Source of the DNA: Phenylobacterium sp.
Lineage (GTDB): Bacteria > Pseudomonadota > Alphaproteobacteria > Caulobacterales > Caulobacteraceae
Direction of reading: 5' to 3'
Assembly: GCF_030645195.1 (NCBI RefSeq)
Contig: NZ_JAUSLW010000076.1
Span: forward strand, 1-38,892
DNA length: 38,892 bases
Below the pieces are notes generated by a model. That model saw nothing but the letters and a program-made list of their open reading frames with translations, was not told where the DNA came from and did no database searches. Both the position numbers and the translations under genes were made by a program. Positions 1 through 9,584 of the stretch are shown piece after piece (position 1 is the stretch's first letter; every line of letters starts with the position of its first letter).

Positions 1-19
1 GCTGCGCTAGTCCCCGCCC

Positions 20-1621
<1,602 letters not shown>

Positions 1622-1625
1622 GTCC

Positions 1626-2522
1626 GTGGCCGGCGTGATCGTCTACGGGACCCCGCCCTACGGCCTGGTGGAGGTCCCGGCCGGCGCCGTCCAGGTCTCG
1701 CCGATCCAGGCGGGCTCCACGGCCCTGGAGAGCCTGGCCGACGGCTCGCTCGACGAGGCGGTGATCGCCGCGCCCCCGGGCACCGCCGAGCGCGACTATG
1801 CCTTGGCCCAGGCCCTGCGGACCCTGAAGCCCGGCGGCCGCCTGACCGCCTTCGCGCCCAAGGACAAGGGCGGGGCGCGCCTGAAGAAGTCCCTGGAAGC
1901 CTTCGGCTGCGAGGTCTTCGAGGAATCCCGCAAGCACAACCGCATCTGCACGGTGGAGCGCCCGGAGCATCTCACCGGCCTGGACGAGGCCATCGCCAAG
2001 GGCGCGCCGCGCGCCGTCGGCGACCTCTGGACCCAGCCCGGGGTCTTCAGCTGGGACCGGGTCGATCCGGGCAGCGCCCTGTTGCTGAAGAGCCTGCCGC
2101 CGCTGAAGGGCAAGGGTGCCGACTTCGGCTGCGGGATCGGCATCCTGGCCCTCTCCGTCCTGGCCGCCCCGGAGGTCGCCGCGCTCACCCTGGTGGACAT
2201 CGACCGCCGGGCCATCGAGGCGGCCCGCAGGAACGTCACCGATCCCCGGGCGGCCATCGTCTGGGGCGATGTGCGCCAGGCGGGCCTGACCGATCTCGAC
2301 TTCGTGGTGATGAACCCGCCCTTTCACGACGGCGGCTCGGAGGATCGGGCGCTCGGCGTGGCCTTCATCGAGACCGCCGCCAAGGCCCTGCGCAAGGGCG
2401 GGACCTGCTGGCTCACCGCCAACCGCCACCTGCCCTATGAGCGGCCCCTGGCCGCCGCCTTCTCCAAGGTCGAGCTCAAGGCCGAGGCCGGCGGCTACAA
2501 GATCTACGAGGCCCGCAAGTGA
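1626..2522 (+). CDS. RsmC-like class I SAM-dependent methyltransferase
   Basis: Probable rRNA guanine-N2 methyltransferase of the RsmC/MTS type. The C-terminal half carries the SAM-binding motif I DFGCGIGIL (residues 167-175), an acidic motif II (LVDIDRRAIEAA) and the catalytic NPPFH (230-234), the N(D)PP(F/Y) signature of amino-methylating enzymes. The N-terminal half resembles the degenerate methyltransferase-like domain of RsmC. At 298 residues it is shorter than E. coli RsmC (about 343). I chose GTG at 1626 because it directly follows the prfC stop; GTG at 1635 is an alternative, and the upstream extension in this frame overlaps prfC and looks non-native. The stop overlaps the start of the pseudouridine synthase gene. 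The substrate (G1207 of 16S rRNA) is inferred only. Confidence 0.85.
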   Translation: MAGVIVYGTPPYGLVEVPAGAVQVSPIQAGSTALESLADGSLDEAVIAAPPGTAERDYALAQALRTLKPGGRLTAFAPKDKGGARLKKSLEAFGCEVFEESRKHNRICTVERPEHLTGLDEAIAKGAPRAVGDLWTQPGVFSWDRVDPGSALLLKSLPPLKGKGADFGCGIGILALSVLAAPEVAALTLVDIDRRAIEAARRNVTDPRAAIVWGDVRQAGLTDLDFVVMNPPFHDGGSEDRALGVAFIETAAKALRKGGTCWLTANRHLPYERPLAAAFSKVELKAEAGGYKIYEARK

Positions 2523-3253
2523 GCAAGGCCCCGATGGCCAGACTCGATCGCCTGCTGGCCAATCTCGGCTACGGCTCCCGGCGCGAGGTCAACGCCCTGG
2601 TCCGCGCCGGCGGCGTGGTGCTGGACGGGGTCACCCTGAAGGACGCCGGCGCCAAGGTCCCCATCGTCCGCGACCTGCCCGCCCGCATGACCATCTCCGG
2701 CGCCCCGGTGGACCCGCCCGCGCCCCTGACGCTCATCATGCACAAGCCGCTCGGCGTGGTCTGCTCCCACCGCGAGCCCGGGCGCAGCGTCTATGAGCTG
2801 CTGCCCGCCCGCTGGCGCGCCCGCATGCCCGGCCTCTCCACCATCGGCCGGCTGGACAAGGAGACCTCGGGCCTGCTGCTGATCACCGACGATGGGGACT
2901 TGCTGCACCGGGTGATCTCGCCGCGTCACCACGTGGCCAAGCGCTACCTGGCCACGCTGGACCGGCCCCTGACCGGGGAGGAGGGGGCGATCTTCGCCGC
3001 CGGGACCCTGATGCTGGAGGGCGAGACCACCCCCCTGGCGCCCGCCGAGCTGGAGGTGCTTTCGCCCACCCAGGCCTCCCTGACCATCACCGAGGGCCGC
3101 TACCACCAGGTGCGCCGGATGTTCGCCGCCGTCGGCAACCACGTCACCGCCCTGCACCGCGACCGGATCGGCGGGCTGTCGCTGTCCGCCGACCTGGCGC
3201 CTGGCGAGTGGCGCGTATTGGACGAAGCCGGCGAGGCGTCGATCTTCGCCTAG
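2519..3253 (+). CDS. rsuA: RsuA/RluB-family pseudouridine synthase
   Basis: Isomerises uridine to pseudouridine in rRNA. An S4 RNA-binding domain occupies roughly residues 6-55 (RLDRLLANLGYGSRREVN onward), followed by the catalytic domain with HKPLGVVCS and the active-site motif GRLDKETSGLLL, in which D113 is the predicted catalytic aspartate. The later motif EGRYHQVRRMF is typical of the family. The length of 244 is close to RsuA (about 231) and shorter than RluB or RluF, hence the symbol; the exact rRNA site is not provable from sequence. The start is GTG at 2519, overlapping the previous stop (GTGA), with ATG at 2534 as an alternative. With prfC and the methyltransferase it makes a three-gene translation/rRNA modification cluster. 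Confidence 0.85.
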   Translation: MSKAPMARLDRLLANLGYGSRREVNALVRAGGVVLDGVTLKDAGAKVPIVRDLPARMTISGAPVDPPAPLTLIMHKPLGVVCSHREPGRSVYELLPARWRARMPGLSTIGRLDKETSGLLLITDDGDLLHRVISPRHHVAKRYLATLDRPLTGEEGAIFAAGTLMLEGETTPLAPAELEVLSPTQASLTITEGRYHQVRRMFAAVGNHVTALHRDRIGGLSLSADLAPGEWRVLDEAGEASIFA

Positions 3254-3260
3254 ACGTCCA

Positions 3261-3279
3261 TTTCGCCTCAAAAGCGAAA
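3261..3279 (+). terminator. Weak hairpin after the pseudouridine synthase gene
   Basis: TTTCGC (3261-3266) and GCGAAA (3274-3279) form a perfect 6-bp stem around a 7-base loop, 8 bases after the stop codon. No clear T-run follows, so intrinsic termination is uncertain. Confidence 0.3.
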
Positions 3280-3309
3280 ATTCGCATTCCGTTAACCATA
3301 ACTCACTGA

Positions 3310-3325
3310 TTAACCACTTGTTTAC
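3310..3325 (+). promoter_or_regulatory. CtrA-like binding site
   Basis: The site reads TTAA-CCACTTG-TTTA, which is the Caulobacterales CtrA consensus TTAA-N7-TTAA with one mismatch. A second, weaker TTAACC lies at 3292-3297. The site is about 85 bases before the ATG at 3411 in a locally AT-rich stretch, a normal position for a CtrA-controlled promoter. The consensus is established for Caulobacter; binding here is inference. Confidence 0.4.
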
Positions 3326-3410
3326 GATCTCGGACCCGGCTTTGCTCCTTCCGGTCTGAACCCAGGTCAGGCGTCCCGTGTTGAGACGCCAGGGTGATCG
3401 GAGCCGCGAC

Positions 3411-4784
3411 ATGTTCGAGTTCGGTCGGGAATTGAAGCGCCTATTCGGCGCCGAGGGCCTGAACACCCCGCGCGACGGGCTGACCGGCGGGGACGCCTCC
3501 CTGCTGGAGCTGCTGGACCTGGACCTGCTGAAAGCCGAGGCCAAGGCCGCCGACGTGGCCGCCGGCCGCATCGGCGCCGCCGACCGCGCTCAGCGCAAGC
3601 TGGAGGCCGCCATCGTCTGGCGCGAGGTCGCCCGCCGCTCCGGCGACGCCGTGGCCCTGCGCAAGGCCGCCGCCACCGCGGAGGCCGCCGCCGACCTCTT
3701 CGACCGCAACCGCCGCCCCGACGGCTGGGCCCGCGCCCGCTGCGAACAGGCCTTCTGCGCCATGCTGGGCGCTGAGCTGTTCGGCGACGAGGGCCTCAAC
3801 GCCGCCGCCGATCTCGCCTTCCGCGAGGCCCGCGCCGCCGCCCGCGGAGGCCTGGCCCTGCCGCTCGCCGATGTCGGCATCGCCGCCCTGGAGGGCCGCA
3901 GCCGCATGGCCGCCGGCGACGCCCAGGCCGCCCGCGTCGTCGCCGCCCGCTTCACCATCCCGATCCAGGGCCTCACCGTCCTGACCAAGCGCTGCCGCGC
4001 CGCCCGCCTGCTGGCCGTCGAGGCCCGCCTGGTGCGCGCCGACCTGCTGCTGGGCTGGGGCGCGCGGTTGAAGGACAGCGACCTGCTGCAGCAGGCCCTG
4101 GACGACGCCGAGGCCGCCATCGCCGGCATGGACCCCGCCTACGAACCCCTGACCTGGGCCCGCGCCGCGGCCATGCGTGGCCAGGCCATGGCCCTGCTGG
4201 GTGACGCCGCCGGCCAGATCGAGAGCGTGGCCGCCGCCATCAATCAGCTCGCCGACGTGCTCAACGACCTGTCGCGCGAGCACAGCCCCCTGGACTGGGC
4301 CCGCATCCAGACCTCGCTGGCCGAAAGCCTGCAGGCGCTCGGCGAGGCCGGCGCCAGCGAGCGCGCCTACGAACAGGCCGTCACCTGCTACGACCGCGCC
4401 GCCATGGTGCTCAAGGAGATCCCGGCGCTCGCCCTGCGCGCCGCCGCCGCCTCCAACCGCGCCCTCTGCCTGGCCCGTTGCGCCGAGCTCTCCGGCGACC
4501 TCAATGTGCTGGACGCCGCCGAGACCGCCTTCCGCATCGAGCTGACCGCCATGTCGCCGGGCCGCGACCCCACCGCCTGGGCCCTGCTGCAGGTGAACCT
4601 CGCCCGCCTCTACGAGGCTCGCCTGGACATCACCGGCCGCGACCGCGGCGAGCGCGCCGCCGCCGCCCACGCCCTGAACGCCGCCCTCGACGTCTTCGCT
4701 GAACAGGGCCTGCGCTCCCTCAGCATCGTCGCCTCCGACGCCCTCAGCCGCCTGACCCACGGCTCCCCGCGCCCCGCCTTCTGA
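3411..4784 (+). CDS. Hypothetical alanine-rich helical-repeat (TPR-like) protein
   Basis: I do not recognise a named family. The 457-residue protein is almost entirely alpha-helical in character, rich in Ala, Arg, Asp and Leu, with repeated helix pairs containing WARA, LEAA and YEQAVTCYDRAA-type segments that resemble tetratricopeptide repeats from about residue 230 to 440. No signal peptide or membrane segment is visible, so it is probably a cytoplasmic scaffold or adaptor. I chose ATG at 3411 (MFEFGRELKRLFGAEG); an upstream in-frame start at 3378 would add an implausible Arg-rich extension through the leader. It sits alone between the translation cluster and the TonB_C-like genes, with a CtrA-like box upstream, so cell-cycle expression is possible but unproven. 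Confidence 0.75.
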   Translation: MFEFGRELKRLFGAEGLNTPRDGLTGGDASLLELLDLDLLKAEAKAADVAAGRIGAADRAQRKLEAAIVWREVARRSGDAVALRKAAATAEAAADLFDRNRRPDGWARARCEQAFCAMLGAELFGDEGLNAAADLAFREARAAARGGLALPLADVGIAALEGRSRMAAGDAQAARVVAARFTIPIQGLTVLTKRCRAARLLAVEARLVRADLLLGWGARLKDSDLLQQALDDAEAAIAGMDPAYEPLTWARAAAMRGQAMALLGDAAGQIESVAAAINQLADVLNDLSREHSPLDWARIQTSLAESLQALGEAGASERAYEQAVTCYDRAAMVLKEIPALALRAAAASNRALCLARCAELSGDLNVLDAAETAFRIELTAMSPGRDPTAWALLQVNLARLYEARLDITGRDRGERAAAAHALNAALDVFAEQGLRSLSIVASDALSRLTHGSPRPAF

Positions 4785-4854
4785 CGCGCACGATTTAGAC
4801 TCCTCAACTCTCGGGTGCGCGTGCCAAGCTGCGCCTTGGGTTGGGGGAGCGCCT

Positions 4855-5910
4855 GTGATGCGTTGGAATATGTTGGGGCCCGTGCTGCTCGGCGCGGCGG
4901 CGATGGCCTCGTCGGCCCTGGCGGCTGACGCGATCGTCCACGCCACATGGCTCACCCGCCCGAGGGCCGAAGACCTGCTGGGGGTCTGGCCCGCCGAGGC
5001 GCTGAAGCGGGGATTGGGCGGGCGGGCAGTCTTGTCCTGTACGGTCACCACGACGGGCGCCCTTGTCGAGTGCCAGGTCGCCAGCGAGAGCCCGCCCGGC
5101 GCCGGCTTCGGGCAGGCGGCTATCGCCCTCACGCCTCAACTGCTGATGTCGCCGGCGACCCGCAACGGCGTCCCGTTCGCCGAGGCCGGGGTCAAGATCT
5201 CCATCAACTTCTCCGGCGCCGGACCCGAGACCGGCTCCCGTATCGGCGGCCAGATGAGCCTGGCCCCCATCCCGGTGAGGGCCATCTCCGACGTGCCCTG
5301 GATTGACGCGCCCACCTACGACCAGGTGGCGGCCGTCTATCCGGAGAAGGCGCGGCAGAAGGCGGTGGCCGGCCACGTCGTGATGAGCTGCGTCTTCAAG
5401 GCCGACGGCCACCTGACCGGATGCTCCACCGTCCGTGAGGAGCCCGACGGCTACGGCTTCTCCAGCGCGGCGCGCAGCTTGGTGGGCGCTTTCAGCGCGC
5501 CCACGACCGTTCGCGGTCAGAGCGTCCGCGCCGCCACCCTGCAACTGCCGGTCTCCTTCGAGCCCAAGATGCTGGACCCGGCCCGGCCCATGGTGGGCAA
5601 GCCGCAGTGGACGGTCCTTCCCGAACCCTCGGACTTTCAGGCCGGCTACCCGAAGGCGGCCCTCGCCGCCAACGTGCTGAAGGGCCGCGCCGTGCTGAGC
5701 TGCGTCGTGGCGGCTCAGGGCGCCCTGACCGACTGCGCGGTGTCCAGCGAAGAGCCCGCAGGCCTGGGCTTCGGTGCGGCGGCCTCGGCCCTGGCGCCGA
5801 CCTTCCGGCTGGGAATCTGGACCCCCGACGGCCTGCCGACCGTCGGTGCCCGCATCAAGGCGCCGATCCGCTACGAGCGTCCCGAGGCCGATCCGACGGC
5901 CAAGCCCTAG
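4855..5910 (+). CDS. Secreted protein with three TonB_C-like modules (copy 1)
   Basis: A 351-residue protein with an N-terminal signal peptide (cleavage probably after ALA at residue 23) and three tandem modules of about 100-110 residues. Each module has the pattern (A/V)(V/L)(L/M)SC-x10-C, then a loop ending in P-x-G-x-GFG and a closing beta strand; the cysteines are C62/C73, C179/C190 and C283/C294. The pattern matches the C-terminal domain of TonB-family proteins, but the proline-rich linker and inner-membrane anchor of a true TonB are absent, so energy transduction is unlikely. The Cys pairs may form disulfides in the periplasm. GTG at 4855 or the adjacent ATG at 4858 can start it. The paralogue begins 8 bases after the stop, implying a two-gene operon from tandem duplication. 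Confidence 0.8.
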   Translation: MMRWNMLGPVLLGAAAMASSALAADAIVHATWLTRPRAEDLLGVWPAEALKRGLGGRAVLSCTVTTTGALVECQVASESPPGAGFGQAAIALTPQLLMSPATRNGVPFAEAGVKISINFSGAGPETGSRIGGQMSLAPIPVRAISDVPWIDAPTYDQVAAVYPEKARQKAVAGHVVMSCVFKADGHLTGCSTVREEPDGYGFSSAARSLVGAFSAPTTVRGQSVRAATLQLPVSFEPKMLDPARPMVGKPQWTVLPEPSDFQAGYPKAALAANVLKGRAVLSCVVAAQGALTDCAVSSEEPAGLGFGAAASALAPTFRLGIWTPDGLPTVGARIKAPIRYERPEADPTAKP

Positions 5911-5918
5911 CCCGGGAG

Positions 5919-6956
5919 ATGTCCTTGAAACCCGTCGTTCTCTCTCTCGTTTTCGCCGTCGCCGGTCTCGCGGCCCCCTCCGCGGCCGCGCCCGACGTCA
6001 TCGTGCAACCGGACTGGCTGCGCAAGCCGACCCAGGAGCAGTTGATGGCCGTCTGGCCCAAGGGCGCTCTGCAGGTCGGCAAGAAGGGGCGGGGCGTTAT
6101 CGACTGCTCGGTCTCGCTGCAGGGGATGTTGTTCGACTGCAAGGTGGCGGAGGAGGACCCCGTGGGCTCCGGCTTCGGGCGCGCGGCCATCGCCCTGACA
6201 CCGCAGTTCGTGATGAAGCCCGCAACCCGAAATGGCGTCCCCTTTGTCGCAACCCATGTCCGCATTCCCATCACCTTCGTCTGGCCGGCCGAGATGCGCC
6301 GGCAGGGGCACATCTTCACCAACGAGGTGATCGCCAATGTGAACTGGCGGGCCGCGCCGTCCTTCGCTCAGGTTGTCGCGGCCTATCCCGCCAAGGCGCG
6401 CGCGGCCGGCGCCGGAGGCTCGGCCACCCTGGACTGCCGGTTCAAGGACGACGGGCTGTTGTCGGATTGCAGCGTGCTGGGTCAGACGCCCACGGGAATG
6501 GGTTTTGGTGAGGCCGCGAAGTCGCTCTCCAGCCTTTTCGTGGGACCAACCGCTCTCAAGGACGGCTCGCTCACCAGGGGCGCCAGCGTGCAGATTCCGG
6601 TGACCTTCGCCCCCGAGATGCTGACCTCGAACAAGCCCGTGACGGGTAAACCCAAGTGGACAGCCGTGCCCTCGGCGGAGGATCTCGTGGGGGCGATCCC
6701 GCCTGCGGCGATCGCGGCGGGTGTGAAGACGGCGCGAGTGATGATCTCCTGCGTCATCGCCCAGGGCGGCGGCATCACCGACTGCACGGTGGTCAGCGAG
6801 GATCCACCAAACCTGGGGTTCGGCGCCGCGACTCTCGGCCTGGCGAAGGGAGTCAGGGTGAGCATCTGGACGGCGGAGGGTCTGCCCACCATCGGCGGCG
6901 GTGTGAGCGTTCCGATTCGCTATGATATCCCGCCGCCCGCGCCCGCCAAGCCCTAG
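5919..6956 (+). CDS. Secreted protein with three TonB_C-like modules (copy 2)
   Basis: Paralogue of the preceding gene: 345 residues, signal peptide (MSLKPVVLSLVFAVAGLA, cut near residue 24) and the same three-module architecture. The invariant C-x10-C pairs are C63/C74, C173/C184 and C278/C289. Segments such as RNGVPFV and SEDPPNLGFG are shared almost word for word with copy 1, so this is a gene duplication with moderate divergence. I chose ATG at 5919, behind GGGAG; the longer open frame from 5607 only overlaps copy 1. Its TAG stop shares bases with the stop of the convergent DUF2336 gene. Role unknown; periplasmic or secreted location is inferred from the signal peptide and paired cysteines. 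Confidence 0.8.
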   Translation: MSLKPVVLSLVFAVAGLAAPSAAAPDVIVQPDWLRKPTQEQLMAVWPKGALQVGKKGRGVIDCSVSLQGMLFDCKVAEEDPVGSGFGRAAIALTPQFVMKPATRNGVPFVATHVRIPITFVWPAEMRRQGHIFTNEVIANVNWRAAPSFAQVVAAYPAKARAAGAGGSATLDCRFKDDGLLSDCSVLGQTPTGMGFGEAAKSLSSLFVGPTALKDGSLTRGASVQIPVTFAPEMLTSNKPVTGKPKWTAVPSAEDLVGAIPPAAIAAGVKTARVMISCVIAQGGGITDCTVVSEDPPNLGFGAATLGLAKGVRVSIWTAEGLPTIGGGVSVPIRYDIPPPAPAKP

Positions 6957-8050
6957 GCGGCGGCGACGTCGCCGGTCTGGCGGCGCATGCGCCAGAAGCG
7001 GATGGTGCGCTGGGCGGCTTCCAGGGGCAGGGACTCGTAGAGTTGGCCATATTCCCGGGCGCGGCCCATGGCGTTGGAATCGCGGTCCAGGATCAGGACG
7101 GCGAAGGTCAAGTAGAGCGAGCGGTCGAAGCCCGCCGCCTTGCAGACGATGGAGAGCGCGTCGAGCTCGCGACGCTCCAGGATGCGCCGGGCGGTGTGGA
7201 AGTCGATGTCGGCCAGTTCGCACAGGGCCACCAGGAACTTGGTGGTCTCGCGGTTGCGCAGGAAACCGGCCAGGACCGGCGGGGTGATGGCGCCGCGCAG
7301 TTGCAGGATGCGGACGGCCTTCTCGGCCTCGACATAGTCGCCGGGCAGGGCGCCGTCGCGGGCGGCCAGCCGCTTGCGGCCGGCGGCCAGCGCCTGGTCC
7401 AGCTCCTCGGGGTCGACCTCGGAATTGCGCTCCAGGATCTGGTCGCGCAGACGGGCCTCCACCACGAAATACATCTCGTTCAGCAGGTCGACCGGCAGGG
7501 CCTTCCGCGCCACAACGGCCTGGTGCAGGACCGGATTGTCCAGGGCGCGGTCCACCACCATCTCGTGGGTCGCCCGCGACATCTCCGCCCCCTGGTTGGC
7601 CAGCAGGGTCCCGAGCGTCTCGTCGTCGCCGCGCTCCACGATGGCCTCGGACACCGACATCGGCACCATGGGGCGCTGGGAGATGGCGCGCAGGTGGTCC
7701 TGGCCCCGCGTACGGGCCACCGAAAGCAGGTCGTCCTCGGTGAGCGCCGTGGAGCCTTCCAGTAGGGGACGGGCCACCTCGATGGAGGCGTCGCGGGCGA
7801 GCGCCCGGATCAGGCCCGCCGGGGCGGGATCGGCGCCGGACATGCGATGGGCGAGCTCGGCGCGGACAGCCTCTTCCATGTCGCCGGCCAGCTGGGTCAG
7901 GACGTCGTCGAACAGGGCCATCTCGCCGGGCGCGCGGGGGTCGTCAGTGGTGAAGAACAGGTCGGTGACGCCACGCAGCAGCTCACGCCTCCGGTCGCTG
8001 GAGGGCTCCTGGGCCAGTTCGATCAGGTCGTGGAGCTTGGTGCGCGTCAT
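6953..8050 (-). CDS. DUF2336 domain-containing protein
   Basis: A 365-residue cytoplasmic protein that matches the alphaproteobacterial DUF2336 family in length and style: helical HEAT-like repeats (EAVRAELAHRMSG, DNPVLHQAVVARKALP) and a C-terminal region with FLVALCELADIDF and DALSIVCKAAGFDRSLY. Biochemical function is unknown to me. The start ATG at 8050 lies 8 bases after the stop of the proline-rich gene on the same strand, so the two probably form an operon behind the CtrA-like boxes at 8769-8808. Its stop codon overlaps that of the convergent TonB_C-like gene in the tetranucleotide CTAG, leaving no room for a separate terminator. Confidence 0.8.
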   Translation of the reverse strand: MTRTKLHDLIELAQEPSSDRRRELLRGVTDLFFTTDDPRAPGEMALFDDVLTQLAGDMEEAVRAELAHRMSGADPAPAGLIRALARDASIEVARPLLEGSTALTEDDLLSVARTRGQDHLRAISQRPMVPMSVSEAIVERGDDETLGTLLANQGAEMSRATHEMVVDRALDNPVLHQAVVARKALPVDLLNEMYFVVEARLRDQILERNSEVDPEELDQALAAGRKRLAARDGALPGDYVEAEKAVRILQLRGAITPPVLAGFLRNRETTKFLVALCELADIDFHTARRILERRELDALSIVCKAAGFDRSLYLTFAVLILDRDSNAMGRAREYGQLYESLPLEAAQRTIRFWRMRRQTGDVAAA

Positions 8051-8058
8051 CTGGACTC

Positions 8059-8742
8059 TCAGAACGGGCGGCCGTCGCCGCCGTCGGACTCATCGTTGCT
8101 GTCGCCATCGGTCGTCTTGACCTTGGGCGCGTCGGGGGGACCGATGAGGACATAGCGGTCGCCAGCCGGCGGCTCGGGGATCAAGTCGGGCTCCAGGCCA
8201 TAGGCGCGGTGCACGGAATAGAGCTTGGAGGATCCGCCCACCTTCCGGGCTGCCGCCGAGGCGTCGGCCAGGTGTTGCGGGGCGGCGATCGCGGCCTGTT
8301 CCGGCAGGGGGGGCGGGCCGCTGTAGAGGCTCGACGGCAGGGGCGCACGGAGCGGCGGCGAGGCCGGCTGTTCCAGGGACGCGGCCGGCGGCGCGGCGCG
8401 CGGAGCCTGGTACGGCGTCTGCGGCGTGAAGGGCTGGTAGGCGGGCGGCTGGTAGGTGGTCACCCGGCGCTCGCCGGGGGGCGGGGCCAGCTCCGCCGGG
8501 GGCGGCGCCTCCTGGCGGCCGCGGGAGAACTGCCCGGCCAGGGCCATCGGCTCGGGCCGGGCATAGGGGCTGGGCTGGCCGGACGGGGTGGCGTAGGCGC
8601 GCTTGTTGGACCAGTTCAGCATCGGGCCGGCGGGCGCCGGCGCCTCGACGGGCGGGCGCGCCTCATAGCGGGCGCGATCGTCCTCCTCGGAGGCCGGGTG
8701 GACCGCGCGGAGCATGGCGGCGATGGCGAGACCTAGGCGCAT
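8059..8742 (-). CDS. Hypothetical proline-rich protein
   Basis: A 227-residue protein with no family I can name. It starts MRLGLAIAAMLRAVHPASEED, has a long Pro/Ala-rich disordered middle (residues about 30-150, with YQPPAYQPFTP-type segments), a more ordered patch near residues 165-205 (SKLYSVHRAYGLEPDLIPEPP, then a GDRYVLIGPP segment) and an acidic Asp/Ser-rich tail. The ordered patch is the only part that looks conserved. It is the first gene of a likely operon with the DUF2336 gene and is preceded by two CtrA-like boxes. The short hydrophobic N-terminus might be a weak signal or membrane anchor, but this is uncertain. Confidence 0.65.
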   Translation of the reverse strand: MRLGLAIAAMLRAVHPASEEDDRARYEARPPVEAPAPAGPMLNWSNKRAYATPSGQPSPYARPEPMALAGQFSRGRQEAPPPAELAPPPGERRVTTYQPPAYQPFTPQTPYQAPRAAPPAASLEQPASPPLRAPLPSSLYSGPPPLPEQAAIAAPQHLADASAAARKVGGSSKLYSVHRAYGLEPDLIPEPPAGDRYVLIGPPDAPKVKTTDGDSNDESDGGDGRPF

Positions 8743-8768
8743 GATCGGCGAAAGCTATCGGCAGCCGC

Positions 8769-8808
8769 TTAACCCTGAGCTAACAGCCGTCTTTAACCCT
8801 AGCCTAAC
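8769..8808 (-). promoter_or_regulatory. Tandem CtrA-like boxes
   Basis: Two sites, TTAACCCTGAGCTAAC (8769-8784) and TTAACCCTAGCCTAAC (8793-8808), each fit TTAA-N7-TTAA with one mismatch (CTAA in the second half). They start 24 bases apart, in the 74-bp gap in front of the proline-rich/DUF2336 operon and behind the convergently placed permease stop. Paired boxes are a known arrangement at CtrA-controlled promoters. Confidence 0.5.
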
Positions 8809-8816
8809 GGCCGCCC

Positions 8817-9584
8817 TTAACGGCCTCGCCACCAGGCCAGTCCAGCCCGCTCCGCGCGCTCCAGAAGCGCGTGCAGGACCACCCCCATCAGGCCCAGGAC
8901 CACCAGGGCCGCGATCATTCGGGCCGTCTGCAGCTTGTTGCCGGCGTCCAGGATGCGCCAGGCCAGGCCGCGCACACCGCCGGAGCCCGCGCCGAACTCG
9001 GCCACAACCGCCCCGATCACCGCCAGGCCGGCCGCAACCTTATGACCTTCCAGGAGAAATGGGACGGCCGAGGGTAGGCGCAGGCGCAGGACCCGCTGCA
9101 GGCGGCTCGCGCCATAGAGATCGAACAGCCGCTCCAGGTCGGGGTCGGCGGCCTTCAGGCCGGTGACCGCCCCGGAGAAGATCGGGAAGAAGGCCACCAG
9201 GACGGCCAGGGCCACGATGGCCCGCTCGGGATGGTCGATGCCGGCCCAGATCAGCACCAGGGGGGCGATGGCCACCACCGGGGTCACCTGCAGCACCGAG
9301 GCCAATGGCCGCACCGCCCGGTCCGCCAGGGGGCTCAGGCCCACCAGCAGGGCGATGGCCTGGGCCGCGACGCTGGCGATGACCAGCGCGATCAGCGCCA
9401 CCGACAGGGTGTTCCAGGCCGCCTGCATCAGGCTCGCCGTGTCGGTGGCGAGCGCCACGGCGACGTCGGAGGGGGCGGGCAGGAAATAGGCCGGGACCCC
9501 GGTGACCCGGCAGGCGATCTCCCACCCGGCCAGCAGCAGGGCGATGAGGGCGAAGGGCGCGAGCAGGTCGAGGAGCTTGCTCAC
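8817..9584 (-). CDS. ABC importer permease (SsuC/TauC/ThiX type)
   Basis: Inner-membrane subunit of a solute importer. The 255 residues contain about six hydrophobic segments, and the cytoplasmic coupling segment is seen at GLKAADPDLERLFDLYGASRLQRVLRLRLPSA (EAA loop, about residues 150-180), as in the BPD_transp_1 family for nitrate, sulfonate, taurine and pyrimidine precursors. The true start is GTG at 9584, giving MSKLLDLLAPFALIALLLAGWE and overlapping the ATPase stop as GTGA; the longer open frame to 9812 runs through the ATPase gene. It is the last gene of the order binding protein, ATPase, permease, all on the minus strand. Confidence 0.92.
   Translation of the reverse strand: MSKLLDLLAPFALIALLLAGWEIACRVTGVPAYFLPAPSDVAVALATDTASLMQAAWNTLSVALIALVIASVAAQAIALLVGLSPLADRAVRPLASVLQVTPVVAIAPLVLIWAGIDHPERAIVALAVLVAFFPIFSGAVTGLKAADPDLERLFDLYGASRLQRVLRLRLPSAVPFLLEGHKVAAGLAVIGAVVAEFGAGSGGVRGLAWRILDAGNKLQTARMIAALVVLGLMGVVLHALLERAERAGLAWWRGR

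Noticed and set aside
3441..5132. 563-codon minus-strand frame opposite the helical-repeat gene
   Set aside because: Sequence is Gly/Ala/Gln low-complexity and spans two real + strand genes and their intergenic region.
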